The notes below the pieces were generated by a model, which saw nothing but the letters and a program-made list of their open reading frames with translations, ran no database searches and was not told the origin of the DNA. From Kineosporia sp. NBRC 101731 (GTDB lineage: Bacteria; Actinomycetota; Actinomycetes; Actinomycetales; Kineosporiaceae), in the NCBI RefSeq assembly GCF_030269305.1, contig NZ_BSTC01000014.1, positions 62,001 through 126,000 on the forward strand: a DNA stretch of 64,000 bases, in the 5' to 3' direction. The first letter of the stretch is position 1. Every line of letters starts with the position of its first letter. The position numbers and the translations under genes were made by a program. Of the stretch, positions 43,782 to 53,343 are shown piece by piece.

Positions 43782-45493
43782 CGCATGTTCTCCTGGGTCC
43801 ATTGCTCCAGTCCGGCCGCGTCGATCGGCAGCGCGCCGGAGAGCACCTCGTGGCCGGTCTGCGTGACCAGCAGGTCGTCCTCGATCCGCACGCCGATGCC
43901 CCGCAGTTCGGGCGGAAGGGTCTCGTCGTGGGCGTGGAAGTACAGGCCCGGCTCCACGGTCAGCACCATGCCGGGCGCCAGCGGGGCGCCCTGGTACTTC
44001 TCGTAGTCGGACTTGCCGCAGTCGTGCACGTCGAGCCCGAGGTGGTGCCCGACCCCACAGGCCAGGTACCGCCGGTGCTGCTGACCCTCGGGCGCCAGGG
44101 CCTCGTCGACCGAGACCGGCAGCAGACCCCAGTCGTGCAGGCCCTGCGCGATGACCTCCATCGAGGCGAAGTGGAAGTCGGAGTACTCCGCGCCCGGACG
44201 CACCTGGTCCATCCCGGCCCGGTGCGAGGCCTCGACCAGATCGTGCACGGCACGCTGCGTCTGCGTGAACGTGCCACCCGCCGGGATGGTGCGCGTGACG
44301 TCGGCCGTGTACAGCGAGTTCGCCTCCACACCCATGTCCAGCAGCAGCGTCTCGCCGGGAAGGATCGGGCCGTCGCAGCGCACCCAGTGCAGGATCGGCG
44401 CGTGCGGGCCCGATCCCACGATGGTCGCGTAGCCGGGGCCGTTGCCGAACGTGCGGGCGTGGCGGTCGAACGTACCCTGCAGCCAGCGCTCGCTGAGGTT
44501 CTCGGACAGCACCCGCGGCAGCTCCCCCGCCACCGCGGCGAATCCGCCCACGGTGGCGTCGATCGCCTCGCGCAGCTGGGCGATCTCCCAGTCGTCCTTG
44601 ATCATGCGCAGGTCGGAGGTCACCTCGGCGATCTGCGCGATCGCGTCCAGGTCGTGCGCGGCCTCCGGGGGTACGTAGGCGGAGATCGCGCGCACGGGCA
44701 GGTCGAGCGCGGCCTGCCAGGCCTCGATCCCGGCGGACGGCCCGACCCACAGCTCACCGTGCGCAGGGCTGGCGTAGAAGTCCTTCTCGCCGGGCCGGGC
44801 GGGCGGGGGCAGGTACAGCACAGCATCGTGGCCGGAGCCGCTGGGCGTCATCACCAGCACGGCCCCGTCGACCTGGCACGAGGTGGCCCAGACGAAGTCG
44901 CTGTCCGCCCGGAAGGCGTAGTCGGCGTCGGCGTTGCGGGCCTTCAGCAGGCCGGCACTCAGGACGATGGTGCGGCCGGGCAGGGCGGCACTCAGGCGGG
45001 CGCGGTGGGCGGCGGCGGCCCGGGCCGCGGCGGGATCCACGGGAGCGGGCACGTCCCGGTCCCCCCAGCCCTGCGCGATCCAGTTCTGGAAGCCGACGCT
45101 CTGGTTGACCAGGCGCGGGGGGCGGGTGCCGGACCAGGCGGGGCGGCCGGTGCCGGGCTGGGGCACGGGGGTGGTGAGCCAGGGCCGGGCGGCCTCGGGA
45201 GCGGTGATCGTGTGCGTTCTTTGCGCTGTATCCGCAACAGATGCACTCGATACCGGGGATTCGGTTGGCGACGGCCTGTTATCGACCGCGGGAGTGGTGG
45301 GAGTGGACGAGGTGGACGACGTGGTCGGGGCGGTTGGGGCGGTTGGGGCGGCCGACATGGTGGGGGCAGCCGGGACGGGGACGGGCGAGGTACGCGGGAC
45401 GATCGGGGTGGACGAGCTGGTGGAGCCCGTCCGGGTGGCCGGCGTGGGGCCGGATGTTGTCGATGTGCTCGGGCTGTTCGGGTTGGATGTCAT
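43778..45493 (-). CDS. Xaa-Pro aminopeptidase (M24B) with Thr/Ser/Pro-rich N-terminal extension
   Basis: 571 aa; removes an N-terminal residue before proline or hydroxyproline. The pita-bread domain has the full metal set: LLLDMGVEANSLYTADVTRT (two Asp), CGVGHHLGLDVHD (His), LTVEPGLYF (Glu) and GIGVRIEDDLLV (Glu). Preceding it is the aminopeptidase P N-domain (ARLSAALPGRTIVLSAGLLK ... DFVWATSCQVDGAVL). Residues 1-85 are almost only Thr, Ser, Pro and Ala and are unusual for the family. The ATG at 45493 with GGGGAG seven bases upstream indicates this extension is translated. No signal peptide. It follows the peptide-ABC genes by 95 bp and is coupled to GH127. Confidence 0.92.
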   Translation of the reverse strand: MTSNPNSPSTSTTSGPTPATRTGSTSSSTPIVPRTSPVPVPAAPTMSAAPTAPTAPTTSSTSSTPTTPAVDNRPSPTESPVSSASVADTAQRTHTITAPEAARPWLTTPVPQPGTGRPAWSGTRPPRLVNQSVGFQNWIAQGWGDRDVPAPVDPAAARAAAAHRARLSAALPGRTIVLSAGLLKARNADADYAFRADSDFVWATSCQVDGAVLVMTPSGSGHDAVLYLPPPARPGEKDFYASPAHGELWVGPSAGIEAWQAALDLPVRAISAYVPPEAAHDLDAIAQIAEVTSDLRMIKDDWEIAQLREAIDATVGGFAAVAGELPRVLSENLSERWLQGTFDRHARTFGNGPGYATIVGSGPHAPILHWVRCDGPILPGETLLLDMGVEANSLYTADVTRTIPAGGTFTQTQRAVHDLVEASHRAGMDQVRPGAEYSDFHFASMEVIAQGLHDWGLLPVSVDEALAPEGQQHRRYLACGVGHHLGLDVHDCGKSDYEKYQGAPLAPGMVLTVEPGLYFHAHDETLPPELRGIGVRIEDDLLVTQTGHEVLSGALPIDAAGLEQWTQENMR

Positions 45494-45588
45494 GGTTTTT
45501 CTCCCCTGGATCGTGACGGGCTGGATCGCTCATCTCAGTCTGGGCCTTGTCCGCCGGGACCACCGGGGCGGGTGAGGTTCCTCGTCCC

Positions 45589-46427
45589 TCATGGGGACTC
45601 TCGGACGCGGCCCGCATTGCGGAGGCGGTCCGCCTCCCACTCCGGCCGGATGCGGGGCACCGCCGCGAGGAGCTTGCGGGTGTACTCGTGCTGCGGGGCG
45701 TCGAACACGGCATCGCGAGGGCCGGACTCGACCACCGTGCCACCCGTCATCACCGCGACATCCGTGGCGATCTGCCGCACCACGGCCAGGTCGTGGGCGA
45801 TGAAGAGGCAGCCGAAGCCCTCCTCGGCCTGCAGACCGCGCAGCAGGTTGATGATCTGGGCCTGCACCGACACGTCGAGGGCCGAGACCGCCTCGTCGCA
45901 GACCAGCACCCGGGGGCCGACCGCCAGCGCCCGGGCGATCCCGATGCGCTGGGCCTGACCGCCGCTGAACTGGGCCGGGTACCGGTCGATGTGGTCGGGG
46001 TTCAGGCCGACGCGCTCCATCAGCGACCGCGCCACCGCCCGGACCCCGCCCGGGACGGGGCGTTTCTGGTAGCGCAGGGGTGCGGTGACGATCTTCTCGA
46101 CGGTGTGGCGGGGGTTCAGCGACGAGAACGGGTCCTGGAACACCATCTGCACCTGCCGGCGGACCTCGAGCAGGTCACCGCCCTGCAACGCGGTGATGTC
46201 CTGGCCGTCCAGGTGCACGGTGCCGGAGGTGACGTCGACGAGCCGGGCGGCCAGGCGCGCGGTGGTCGACTTGCCCGAGCCCGACTCCCCCACCAGGGCC
46301 AGGGTCTGGCCCGGGTGCAGCTCGAAGGAGACGTGGTCGACGGCCGTGAACCGCCGCGCGGGCTTCACCAGCCCGGCCGTGCCCGCGACGTCGAACTCCT
46401 TCACCAGGTCCTTCGCCTGAAGAAGCG

Positions 46428-46431
<4 letters not shown>
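45589..46431 (-). CDS. dppF: Oligopeptide ABC transporter ATP-binding protein (DppF/OppF)
   Basis: 280 aa. Walker A ALVGESGSGKST, signature LSGGQ-type FSGGQAQRIGIARAL, Walker B VLVCDEAVSALDVSVQAQ and H-loop IAHDLAVV are intact. VFQDPFSSLNPRHTV is the OppF/DppF hallmark, and the C-terminal QHEYTRKLLAAVPRI is the typical oligopeptide-domain ending. ATG overlaps the DppD stop by 4 bp. Confidence 0.93.
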
Positions 46432-47236
<805 letters not shown>

Positions 47237-47240
<4 letters not shown>

Positions 47241-48226
47241 GCCGAAACCCCCACCCGCACGCGCGGATCGATGGCCGAGTAGAGCAGGTCGACCACCATG
47301 TTGCCGACCACCACGAAGAACGCGGCCAGCAGGGTGACCGCCATGATCACCGGCTGGTCGTTCTTAGTGATGGAGTCGGCTGCGAGCTTGCCGACCCCGT
47401 TGATGCCGAAGACCGTCTCGGTGATCAGGGCGCCACCGAGCAGCCCGGCGAAGTCCATCCCGGCGATCGTGACGATCGGCGTCAGGGCCGGGCGCAGCGC
47501 GTGCCGGCGCCAGACCAGATCGGGACGAAGGCCTTTGGCCTTGGCCGTGCGCACGAAGTTCTCGCCCAGGGTGTCGATGACGTTGGCCCGGGTGAGCCGG
47601 GTGTAGGAGGAGGCGTAACCGATCGCGAGCACCGACCAGGGCAGGATGAAATTGAGGAACCACTGCACCGGGTCGTCGGCGAACGGCACGGCCTGCGGGA
47701 AGGGCAGCCACTGCAGCCAGACCACGAAGACGTACTGAAGAGCCAGCGCCAGCACGTAGTTGGGCACCGACATGCCGCCGAGCGTCAGACCGGCGATGAA
47801 GCGGTCGGCGAACTTCCCTTCCTGCACGGCGCTGATCAGCCCGCCGACCACGCCCATGAGCAGCCACAGCACGGCCGCGCCGACCGCCACGACAGCGGTG
47901 ACCGGCAGGCGCTGCACGATCATGTCGGTGACGACCTGCGAGGTCTGGAACGAATAGCCCAGGCAGGGCGCCGGGCAGGTGATGCCGCCCTCGTACTCAC
48001 GGCCGACGAACAACCCGCGCAGGAAGTTCAGGAACTGGGTGACGAACGGATCGGTCAGGCCGAGGTTGGCCCGGATCTGGTCGATGCGCTCGGGGGTGCA
48101 GTTCTTGCCGCAGATCTGCACCGCCGGGTCGGGCGAGAGCAGGAAGAACACCATGTAGGTGAACAAGCAGACCAGAAACAGCACCAGAACCATTCCGGCC
48201 AGCCGGTTCACGACGTAGCGGGTCAT
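47237..48226 (-). CDS. dppB: Oligopeptide ABC permease (DppB)
   Basis: 329 aa, six membrane helices. RYVVNRLAGMVLVLFLVCLF at the start and the ATPase-contact loop NFVRTAKAKGLRPDLVWRRHALRPALTP (EAA-type) are characteristic of DppB. The long outside loop (LSPDPAVQICGKNCTPERID ... GITCPAPCLGYSFQ) carries two Cys pairs, unusual for DppB and perhaps disulfide-bonded. ATG overlaps DppC by 4 bp. Confidence 0.93.
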
Positions 48227-49170
48227 GAGCGGCCTTTCGGGTCGACCACGGAGCGCACCCGGTCACCGAGCACCATGAACGACAGCACGAGCAGCGCCAG
48301 GAAGGTGCCGGGTACCACGAAGTACAACGGCACCACCGAGTACCAGTTCACCGAACTGGCGATCATCTGACCCCACGACGGCGTGGGCGGCACCACACCG
48401 ACGCCCAGAAAGCTCAGCCCCGCCTCGGTGCCGATGTAGCCGGGCACCGCGAGCGTCACCATCACCAGGATGGTCGATCGCAGGTTGGGCAGGATCTCGG
48501 TGAACACCACGGTGCGGCGCGAGGCGCCGGAGGCCACGGCCGCCTCGACGAACTCGCGTTGCTTGAGCGACATGGTCTGCCCGCGCACGATGCGCGCCAG
48601 GTAGGGCCAGCCGAACACCGAGATCACCACGACCAGCAGGTACTGACGGTCGTCGGCGGGCAGCGCCGAGAGCACGGCGATCATGAAGATCAGCGCCGGG
48701 AAGGCCATCAGGAACTCCATCACCCGCGAGATCACCATGTCGGTGCGTCCACCGAAATACCCCGCCAGCAGACCGAACACCACCCCCAGCGCGGTGGTCA
48801 GCACGGTGGCGCTGATCGCGATGAGCATCGAGGCCCGGGCACCGTAGACGATGCGGGCGAAGATGTCGCGGCCGGTGCCGGGCTCGACACCCAGCCAGTG
48901 CGAGCCGGAGAAGCCGCCCAGGGGGATGCCACCCATGTTGGCGTCGATGGCGCTCTGGTCGAACTCGTACGGGTCCCACCCGCTGACCTTCACGATCAGC
49001 GGGGCGAAGGCGGCCATCAGCAGGACCAGCACGATGTAGGCCAGGCAGGCGGCGGCGACCGGATCGCGCAGCAGGGTGCGGATCACGCTCGAGCGTGGTT
49101 CCGGGGTGGTGCCGGCGGTCTCCTGATCGGATTCCGCCGGCACCGTCAGTCCGGTGACGGGGATGCTCAT
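48223..49170 (-). CDS. dppC: Oligopeptide ABC permease (DppC)
   Basis: 315 aa. N-terminal tail with RTLLRDPVAAACLAYIVLVLLMAAFAP, the DppC entry HWLGVEPGTGRDIFARIVYGARASMLIA, and the EAA loop REFVEAAVASGASRRTVVFTEILPNLRST. GTEAGLSFLGVGVVPPTPSWGQM is diagnostic of DppC. The ATG at 49170 (MSIPVTGL) lies directly after the SBP stop; an in-frame ATG 51 nt upstream would overlap the SBP gene and was not chosen. Confidence 0.92.
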   Translation of the reverse strand: MSIPVTGLTVPAESDQETAGTTPEPRSSVIRTLLRDPVAAACLAYIVLVLLMAAFAPLIVKVSGWDPYEFDQSAIDANMGGIPLGGFSGSHWLGVEPGTGRDIFARIVYGARASMLIAISATVLTTALGVVFGLLAGYFGGRTDMVISRVMEFLMAFPALIFMIAVLSALPADDRQYLLVVVISVFGWPYLARIVRGQTMSLKQREFVEAAVASGASRRTVVFTEILPNLRSTILVMVTLAVPGYIGTEAGLSFLGVGVVPPTPSWGQMIASSVNWYSVVPLYFVVPGTFLALLVLSFMVLGDRVRSVVDPKGRS

Positions 49171-49171
49171 G

Positions 49172-50875
49172 TCAGCCCTTGGACGGGTCTTTGAGACCGA
49201 TGATCGTGTAGTCGTAGTCACCGCTGGGGGTGATCACCCCGGCCACGTTCTCGCCGGGCAGGTAGATCCGGTTCTCCACGTTCAGCGGCACGATCGGGGC
49301 GAGCTTCATGATCTGCTCGTCCAGCGCTCCCCAGGCCTGGTTGGCCGCGTCGATGTCGGTCATCGCCTTGGCCTTGTCGATCGCCGTGTTGACCGCGTCG
49401 TCGTCCAGCTGGGCCAGGTTGTTGTTGCCCTTCTCGGTGATGTTGCGCCCGTCGAACAGCGGCGGGACGAAGGTCGAGGCGCTGGAGTTCCAGTCCGGGC
49501 ACCAGCCGGTGATCGCGGCGTCGTGCTGCTGGCTCGGCGTACCGATCGTCTCGTAGTACGTGGAGGTGTCGATGACGTTGAGCTTCAGGTCGATGCCGAC
49601 CTTCTTCAGCGACTGCTGGATCGCCTCGGCCTGACGCTGCACCGCGGGGATCGGCCGGATGTCGAGCGTCATCTCGAAACCGTCGGCGTAGCCGGCCTCG
49701 GTCAGCAGTTGCCGGGCCTTGTCCACGTCACCGGCGTTGTTCTGGCTCGGGTAGAGGTCGAAGTCGGTGTGACCGGAGACCGTGGAGGGAATGATCGTGC
49801 TGGCGACCGTGGCGAACTGGGTGCCGCCGGTGGCGTTGAGCACGGCACTCTTGTCCACCGCGTAGCTGATCGCCTGCCGCACCTTCACGTCGGTCAGCGG
49901 CTTCTTCGTGGTGTTCAGGCCCATGTACGTCAGGCAGGTCGAAGCCGCCTTGATCGTGCGGGCTTTCAGCTGGGGCGTCTGCAGGCGGGCGATGGTGGCC
50001 GTCTGCACGGTGCCGGCGATCGCGTTGGCATCGCTGCCTTGCCCGGCGATCAGGCGCTCGTCGATCGTGGCGCCCTCGAGGCCGATGTTGAACTTCCAGG
50101 CGTCCGGGTAGGCCTTGCGCACGTCGTCGGTCGAGGCGTCCCACTCCGGGTTGCGCTTGAGCTCGATCAGGCTGCCCGGGGTGTACTTCTCCAGGTCGTA
50201 CGGGCCGGAGGCAACGATGTCGGAGATGAACTCGTCCCCCTCGCCCGTGCCCTCGGGGAACGGGGTGCCGCTGGGCATCGACAGGGCCGCGTCGAACTCC
50301 GGGTAGGCCTTCTTGAGGTGGAAGACGATGGTGGCGTCGTCGGGTGTCTCGATCGTGTCGAGCGAGCCGGACTGATAGGGACCCTGGTAGTCGTCGGGCG
50401 CGTCGATCAGCTGCTTGAGATAGGGCGAGCCGATGCCGATCTGCGGGTCCCAGCTCCGCTCGATGCCGAACTTCACGTCCTTGGAGGTAATCTCGGCACC
50501 GGTGTCGAACTTGACGCCCTTCTTCAGCGTGTAGGTCCAGCTCAGGCCGTCGTCCGAGACCTTGCCCAGCGACTGCGCCAGGTCGGGCACCATCGCGTTC
50601 GGGTCTTCGGCATTGTTCGCCGCCTTCGTCACCAGCGTGCGGTAGACCAGCCGGTAGAAGGCGTTCACCCCGCCGTCCCAGCCCCGGGTGGGGTCGAGGT
50701 AGGAGAAGTCGGCGGCCTGCAGCACCTGCATGGTGCCGCCCGTGGCCGGAGTGTCCGTGGAGCCGCTGCTGCCCGGGCCGGAAGCGCTGGACGAGCTGCC
50801 GGAGCAGGCCGACACAGCCAGGACCGAGGCCATCATCAGACTGCCCACGGTCACGCGGGGTGTACTTCTCTTCAC
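49172..50875 (-). CDS. dppA: Oligopeptide ABC transporter substrate-binding lipoprotein (DppA-like)
   Basis: 567 aa. Signal peptide MKRSTPRVTVGSLMMASVLA ends at lipobox VSAC (Cys24), then a Ser/Gly tether. The mature part is an SBP_bac_5 protein: LVYRTLVTK, LAQSLGKVSDDGLSWTYTLKKGVKFDTGAEITSKDV, ASGPYDLEKYTPGSLIELKRN, and VRQAISYAVDKSAVLNATGG. It binds peptides outside the cell and is first gene of the transport operon. Context with Hyp catabolism suggests Hyp-containing or Hyp-glycosylated peptides as ligand; this is inference. RBS before the ATG is AGAAG-like and weak. Confidence 0.92.
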   Translation of the reverse strand: MKRSTPRVTVGSLMMASVLAVSACSGSSSSASGPGSSGSTDTPATGGTMQVLQAADFSYLDPTRGWDGGVNAFYRLVYRTLVTKAANNAEDPNAMVPDLAQSLGKVSDDGLSWTYTLKKGVKFDTGAEITSKDVKFGIERSWDPQIGIGSPYLKQLIDAPDDYQGPYQSGSLDTIETPDDATIVFHLKKAYPEFDAALSMPSGTPFPEGTGEGDEFISDIVASGPYDLEKYTPGSLIELKRNPEWDASTDDVRKAYPDAWKFNIGLEGATIDERLIAGQGSDANAIAGTVQTATIARLQTPQLKARTIKAASTCLTYMGLNTTKKPLTDVKVRQAISYAVDKSAVLNATGGTQFATVASTIIPSTVSGHTDFDLYPSQNNAGDVDKARQLLTEAGYADGFEMTLDIRPIPAVQRQAEAIQQSLKKVGIDLKLNVIDTSTYYETIGTPSQQHDAAITGWCPDWNSSASTFVPPLFDGRNITEKGNNNLAQLDDDAVNTAIDKAKAMTDIDAANQAWGALDEQIMKLAPIVPLNVENRIYLPGENVAGVITPSGDYDYTIIGLKDPSKG

Positions 50876-51188
50876 AGGTTCTGCCTTCCGGAATCACGCG
50901 GATACCCGCCGGATGCACATCTGCTGCGCGTCGGGGCGGTCCACGCTCGTCGACATCAGCGAAAGCTTTGCTCACGGTGCGGTTCTGCACGCCGGGCACG
51001 GGGGAACAGCCGGCGGGACGGCTACTGGTTCGGCCCGGGTACCTGGTGGAACAGTAATATGTCACACCTCGCAGGTGAAGCCCCGGGGTGAACTAGTTAC
51101 AAACGATTAATGTTTCTGGCGGCGAGGGCCGGCTCCACCGAAAGCCACGGATCACCAGTAATTCTCCGCAGGCCGGGAACAAAGCGCG
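50876..51188. other. Intergenic region upstream of the peptide transport operon
   Basis: 313 bp with no convincing gene. The promoter of the SBP-DppCBDF-peptidase-GH127 operon should lie here. It contains CAGTAATATGTCACA at 51052-51066, a near copy of a site in front of the hydroxyproline operon, and a locally AT-rich stretch with GTTACAAACGATTAATG (51096-51112) unusual for this genome. Confidence 0.6.
51052..51066. promoter_or_regulatory. Shared upstream site, peptide operon copy
   Basis: CAGTAATATGTCACA, 13 of 15 bases identical and in the same orientation as CAGTAATATTGCACA at 58317-58331, which abuts the first hydroxyproline gene. A common regulator, most simply the GntR protein encoded between the two operons, could bind both. 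Confidence 0.4.
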
Positions 51189-51220
51189 AGGGCCGGTCAC
51201 CTGGTGTGGTGACCGGCCCT
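51189..51220 (-). terminator. Rho-independent-type terminator of the hydroxyproline operon
   Basis: AGGGCCGGTCACC and GGTGACCGGCCCT form a perfect 13-bp stem with a 6-nt loop, 20 bp after the gntR stop. In minus-strand direction the stem is followed by a short T-rich run (CGCGCTTTGTTCCC). It separates the hydroxyproline operon from the peptide transport operon. Confidence 0.8.
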
Positions 51221-51240
51221 TCGTGAGAGAAAGTAAAACC

Positions 51241-51909
51241 TTACTGGGTCTCGACGCGGCCACTCCACCAGCCGAGCACGTGCTCGATGTGGGAGTGCAG
51301 CAGTTGCTGCGCCCCCCGGCCGTCCCGGCGCTCGAGCAGGTCCATCAGCTGATGGTGCTCGGCCGCCGAGCGCGCCAGCTCGTCGCTGCCGATCAAGTTG
51401 GTCAGCCCGACCATCCGGGTCTGCTGGCGCAGGTCGCGCACCAGCTCGACCAGCCGCTCGTTCCCGGTGAGTCGCAGCAGGGTCAGATGAAAATCCACGT
51501 CGGCCGCCAGATACGTGGGGATGTCGGCCGATGCCGCCGCCTCCACGATCAGGTCGGCCTTGGCCCGCAGCTCCGTGGCCGTGTACGGCTGCAGGATGCG
51601 GGCGATGTCGCGCATCGCCGGCACCTCGAGCAGCTGGCGGATCCGGACGATCTCCCACAGGTCCTGCTCGCTGACGTCGGTGACCCGGAAACCCTTGTTC
51701 CGGACCGTCTCGACGAAACCCCGCTTCTGCAGGTTCAGCATCGCCTCGCGCACGGGCGTGGCGGACACCCCGAACCGGGCACCCAGCGTGGGCGCCGTCA
51801 GCAGGGTGCCGGGGGCCAGCTCACCGGACACGATGGCAGAGGCCAGGGCCTCCTCCACGGTGATCCGCAGGCTCGAGCCCGCGGCGACCGGACCGATGTG
51901 CGATGCCAT
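51241..51909 (-). CDS. GntR family regulator, FadR/FCD subfamily
   Basis: 222 aa. N-terminal winged helix: RITVEEALASAIVSGELAPG, FGVSATPVREAMLNLQKRGFVE. The rest is an FCD ligand domain with the metal-side residues visible in ADVDFHLTLLRLTGNERL and AAEHHQLMDLLERRD and a final HIEHVLGWW. The ATG at 51909 has GGGGAGG upstream. It is the last gene of the hydroxyproline operon, 53 bp after the dehydrogenase, and is the natural candidate to sense hydroxyproline or a pathway intermediate. Confidence 0.92.
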   Translation of the reverse strand: MASHIGPVAAGSSLRITVEEALASAIVSGELAPGTLLTAPTLGARFGVSATPVREAMLNLQKRGFVETVRNKGFRVTDVSEQDLWEIVRIRQLLEVPAMRDIARILQPYTATELRAKADLIVEAAASADIPTYLAADVDFHLTLLRLTGNERLVELVRDLRQQTRMVGLTNLIGSDELARSAAEHHQLMDLLERRDGRGAQQLLHSHIEHVLGWWSGRVETQ

Positions 51910-51962
51910 TCGACCTCCCCCACTGACGACGGCGGAAAACACTTTTCCGGAGCCCGCCGACT

Positions 51963-53342
51963 TTACCGGAGTTCTGCCGGGAGCAGACCGGCGGGCAGAC
52001 CCTGGAAGGACACCGGCCGCTGGAACCGCTCGACCGCCGCCAGACCGACCGAGGTCGTCAGCGGGTTGGTCGACGCCGGGTACGGCCCTCCGTGCTGCTG
52101 CGCCGCGGTCACGCTGACGCCGGTGGGCCACTGGTTGTAGAGCACCCGGCCGACCCGGGCGCTGAGCGCCGCGACCACCTCGGCGGCCACCTCGTCCCCC
52201 TGATCGGTGCCCTGGACCGTACCGGTCAGCTGCCCCGGCATCTGCTGCAGCACATCGACCAGCGCACCCGTGTCGCCGTATTCGACGACCAGACCGGCCG
52301 GGCCGAACATCTCGGTGTCCAGCGCCTGCGGGTCGAGCTGCTCCAGCGTGGTGGCGAAGATCCGGGCCGCGACACCCTGCTCGTTCGCCGGGCCGCCGGC
52401 CACCTCCCGCACGCCCGGGAGCTGCGCCACCAGCGCGGTGGACTTCTGGAAACCCTCTTCCAGCCGGTCGTTCAGCATCCGGCCGGGCTGCGGCAGCTCG
52501 ACCGTGGCCAGGAACGCCTGCGCGTCGGGCACGAACACCACGCCCGGGTTGGTACAGAACTGCCCCGAGCCCAGCAGCAGCGAGTCCAGCCAGCCGCCGA
52601 CGATCTCGCCCGGCCGCTGCGCCCATCCCTGCGGTGTCACCACCACCGGGTTCACACTGCCCAGTTCCCCGTAGAACGGGATCGGCTCGGCCCGCGCGAC
52701 GGCGATGTCGTACAACGCCCGCCCACCACTGGTGGAGCCGGTGAACCCGACGGCCTTGATCCGGGAGTCGCGCAGCGCGGTCAGCGACGGCTCGACCCCC
52801 TCGATCAGGGCGAACAGCCCTTCCGGCAGCTGGGCCGCGACGAGTTCGGCCGTGCGCCGTGACAGTTCCGGGTGGCCCGGGTGGGCCTTCACCACCACCG
52901 GGCAGCCGGCGGCCAGCGCGGAGACGGTGTCACCACCGAACACGCTGAACGCGAACGGGAAGTTGCTCGCGGCGAACACCAGCACCGGGCCCAGTGGCAC
53001 CACGGTGCGCCGCAGGTCCGGCCGGGGGCCGCTGCCCCAGCCGGCGTCGGGCCCGTCCACCTGGGTGGGCGTCAGGGTGCCGGCGCGCAACGCGTCCGCG
53101 AACTGGCGGGCCTGGAACGTCGTGCGCTTCAGCTCACCCGTCAACCGTGCCGCCGGCAGGTGGGACTCCGCCTGCGCCAGCGGGATCAGCTCGTCGGCGG
53201 CGCCGTCCAGCACGTCGGCGACCGCCTCCAGCCAGCCGGCCCGCTGCGTCGGCGAGGCGGCGGCCGGGCCGGTCAGGGGCACGGCCGCGGCGGCCGCGAG
53301 GATCTGGTCCAGGTCGTTGGTCGTCATCTCGTCGTTGCTCAT
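51963..53342 (-). CDS. 2-oxoglutarate-semialdehyde dehydrogenase (NADP+)
   Basis: 459 aa ALDH superfamily enzyme; oxidises 2,5-dioxopentanoate to 2-oxoglutarate. Key residues: cofactor motif FTGSTSGG, general base region YGELGSVNP (Glu226) and the catalytic Cys263 in GSGQFCTNPG. The sequence GPVLVFAASNFPFAFSVFGGDTVSALAAGCPVVVKAHPGHP is characteristic of KGSADH-type enzymes of sugar-acid and hydroxyproline pathways, which include the Pseudomonas hydroxyproline enzyme. One base separates it from the epimerase stop. It completes the route from hydroxyproline to the TCA cycle. Confidence 0.93.
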   Translation of the reverse strand: MSNDEMTTNDLDQILAAAAAVPLTGPAAASPTQRAGWLEAVADVLDGAADELIPLAQAESHLPAARLTGELKRTTFQARQFADALRAGTLTPTQVDGPDAGWGSGPRPDLRRTVVPLGPVLVFAASNFPFAFSVFGGDTVSALAAGCPVVVKAHPGHPELSRRTAELVAAQLPEGLFALIEGVEPSLTALRDSRIKAVGFTGSTSGGRALYDIAVARAEPIPFYGELGSVNPVVVTPQGWAQRPGEIVGGWLDSLLLGSGQFCTNPGVVFVPDAQAFLATVELPQPGRMLNDRLEEGFQKSTALVAQLPGVREVAGGPANEQGVAARIFATTLEQLDPQALDTEMFGPAGLVVEYGDTGALVDVLQQMPGQLTGTVQGTDQGDEVAAEVVAALSARVGRVLYNQWPTGVSVTAAQQHGGPYPASTNPLTTSVGLAAVERFQRPVSFQGLPAGLLPAELR

Positions 53343-53343
53343 C

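Noticed and set aside
41088-44750. Long N-terminal extension of the GH127 enzyme
   Set aside because: It reads the aminopeptidase gene in a wrong frame; GTGA overlap with AGGAGA upstream fixes the start at 43781.
51241-52626. Extended 461-residue form of the GntR regulator
   Set aside because: The added part is a shadow of the aldehyde dehydrogenase; a strong GGGGAGG site precedes the ATG at 51909.
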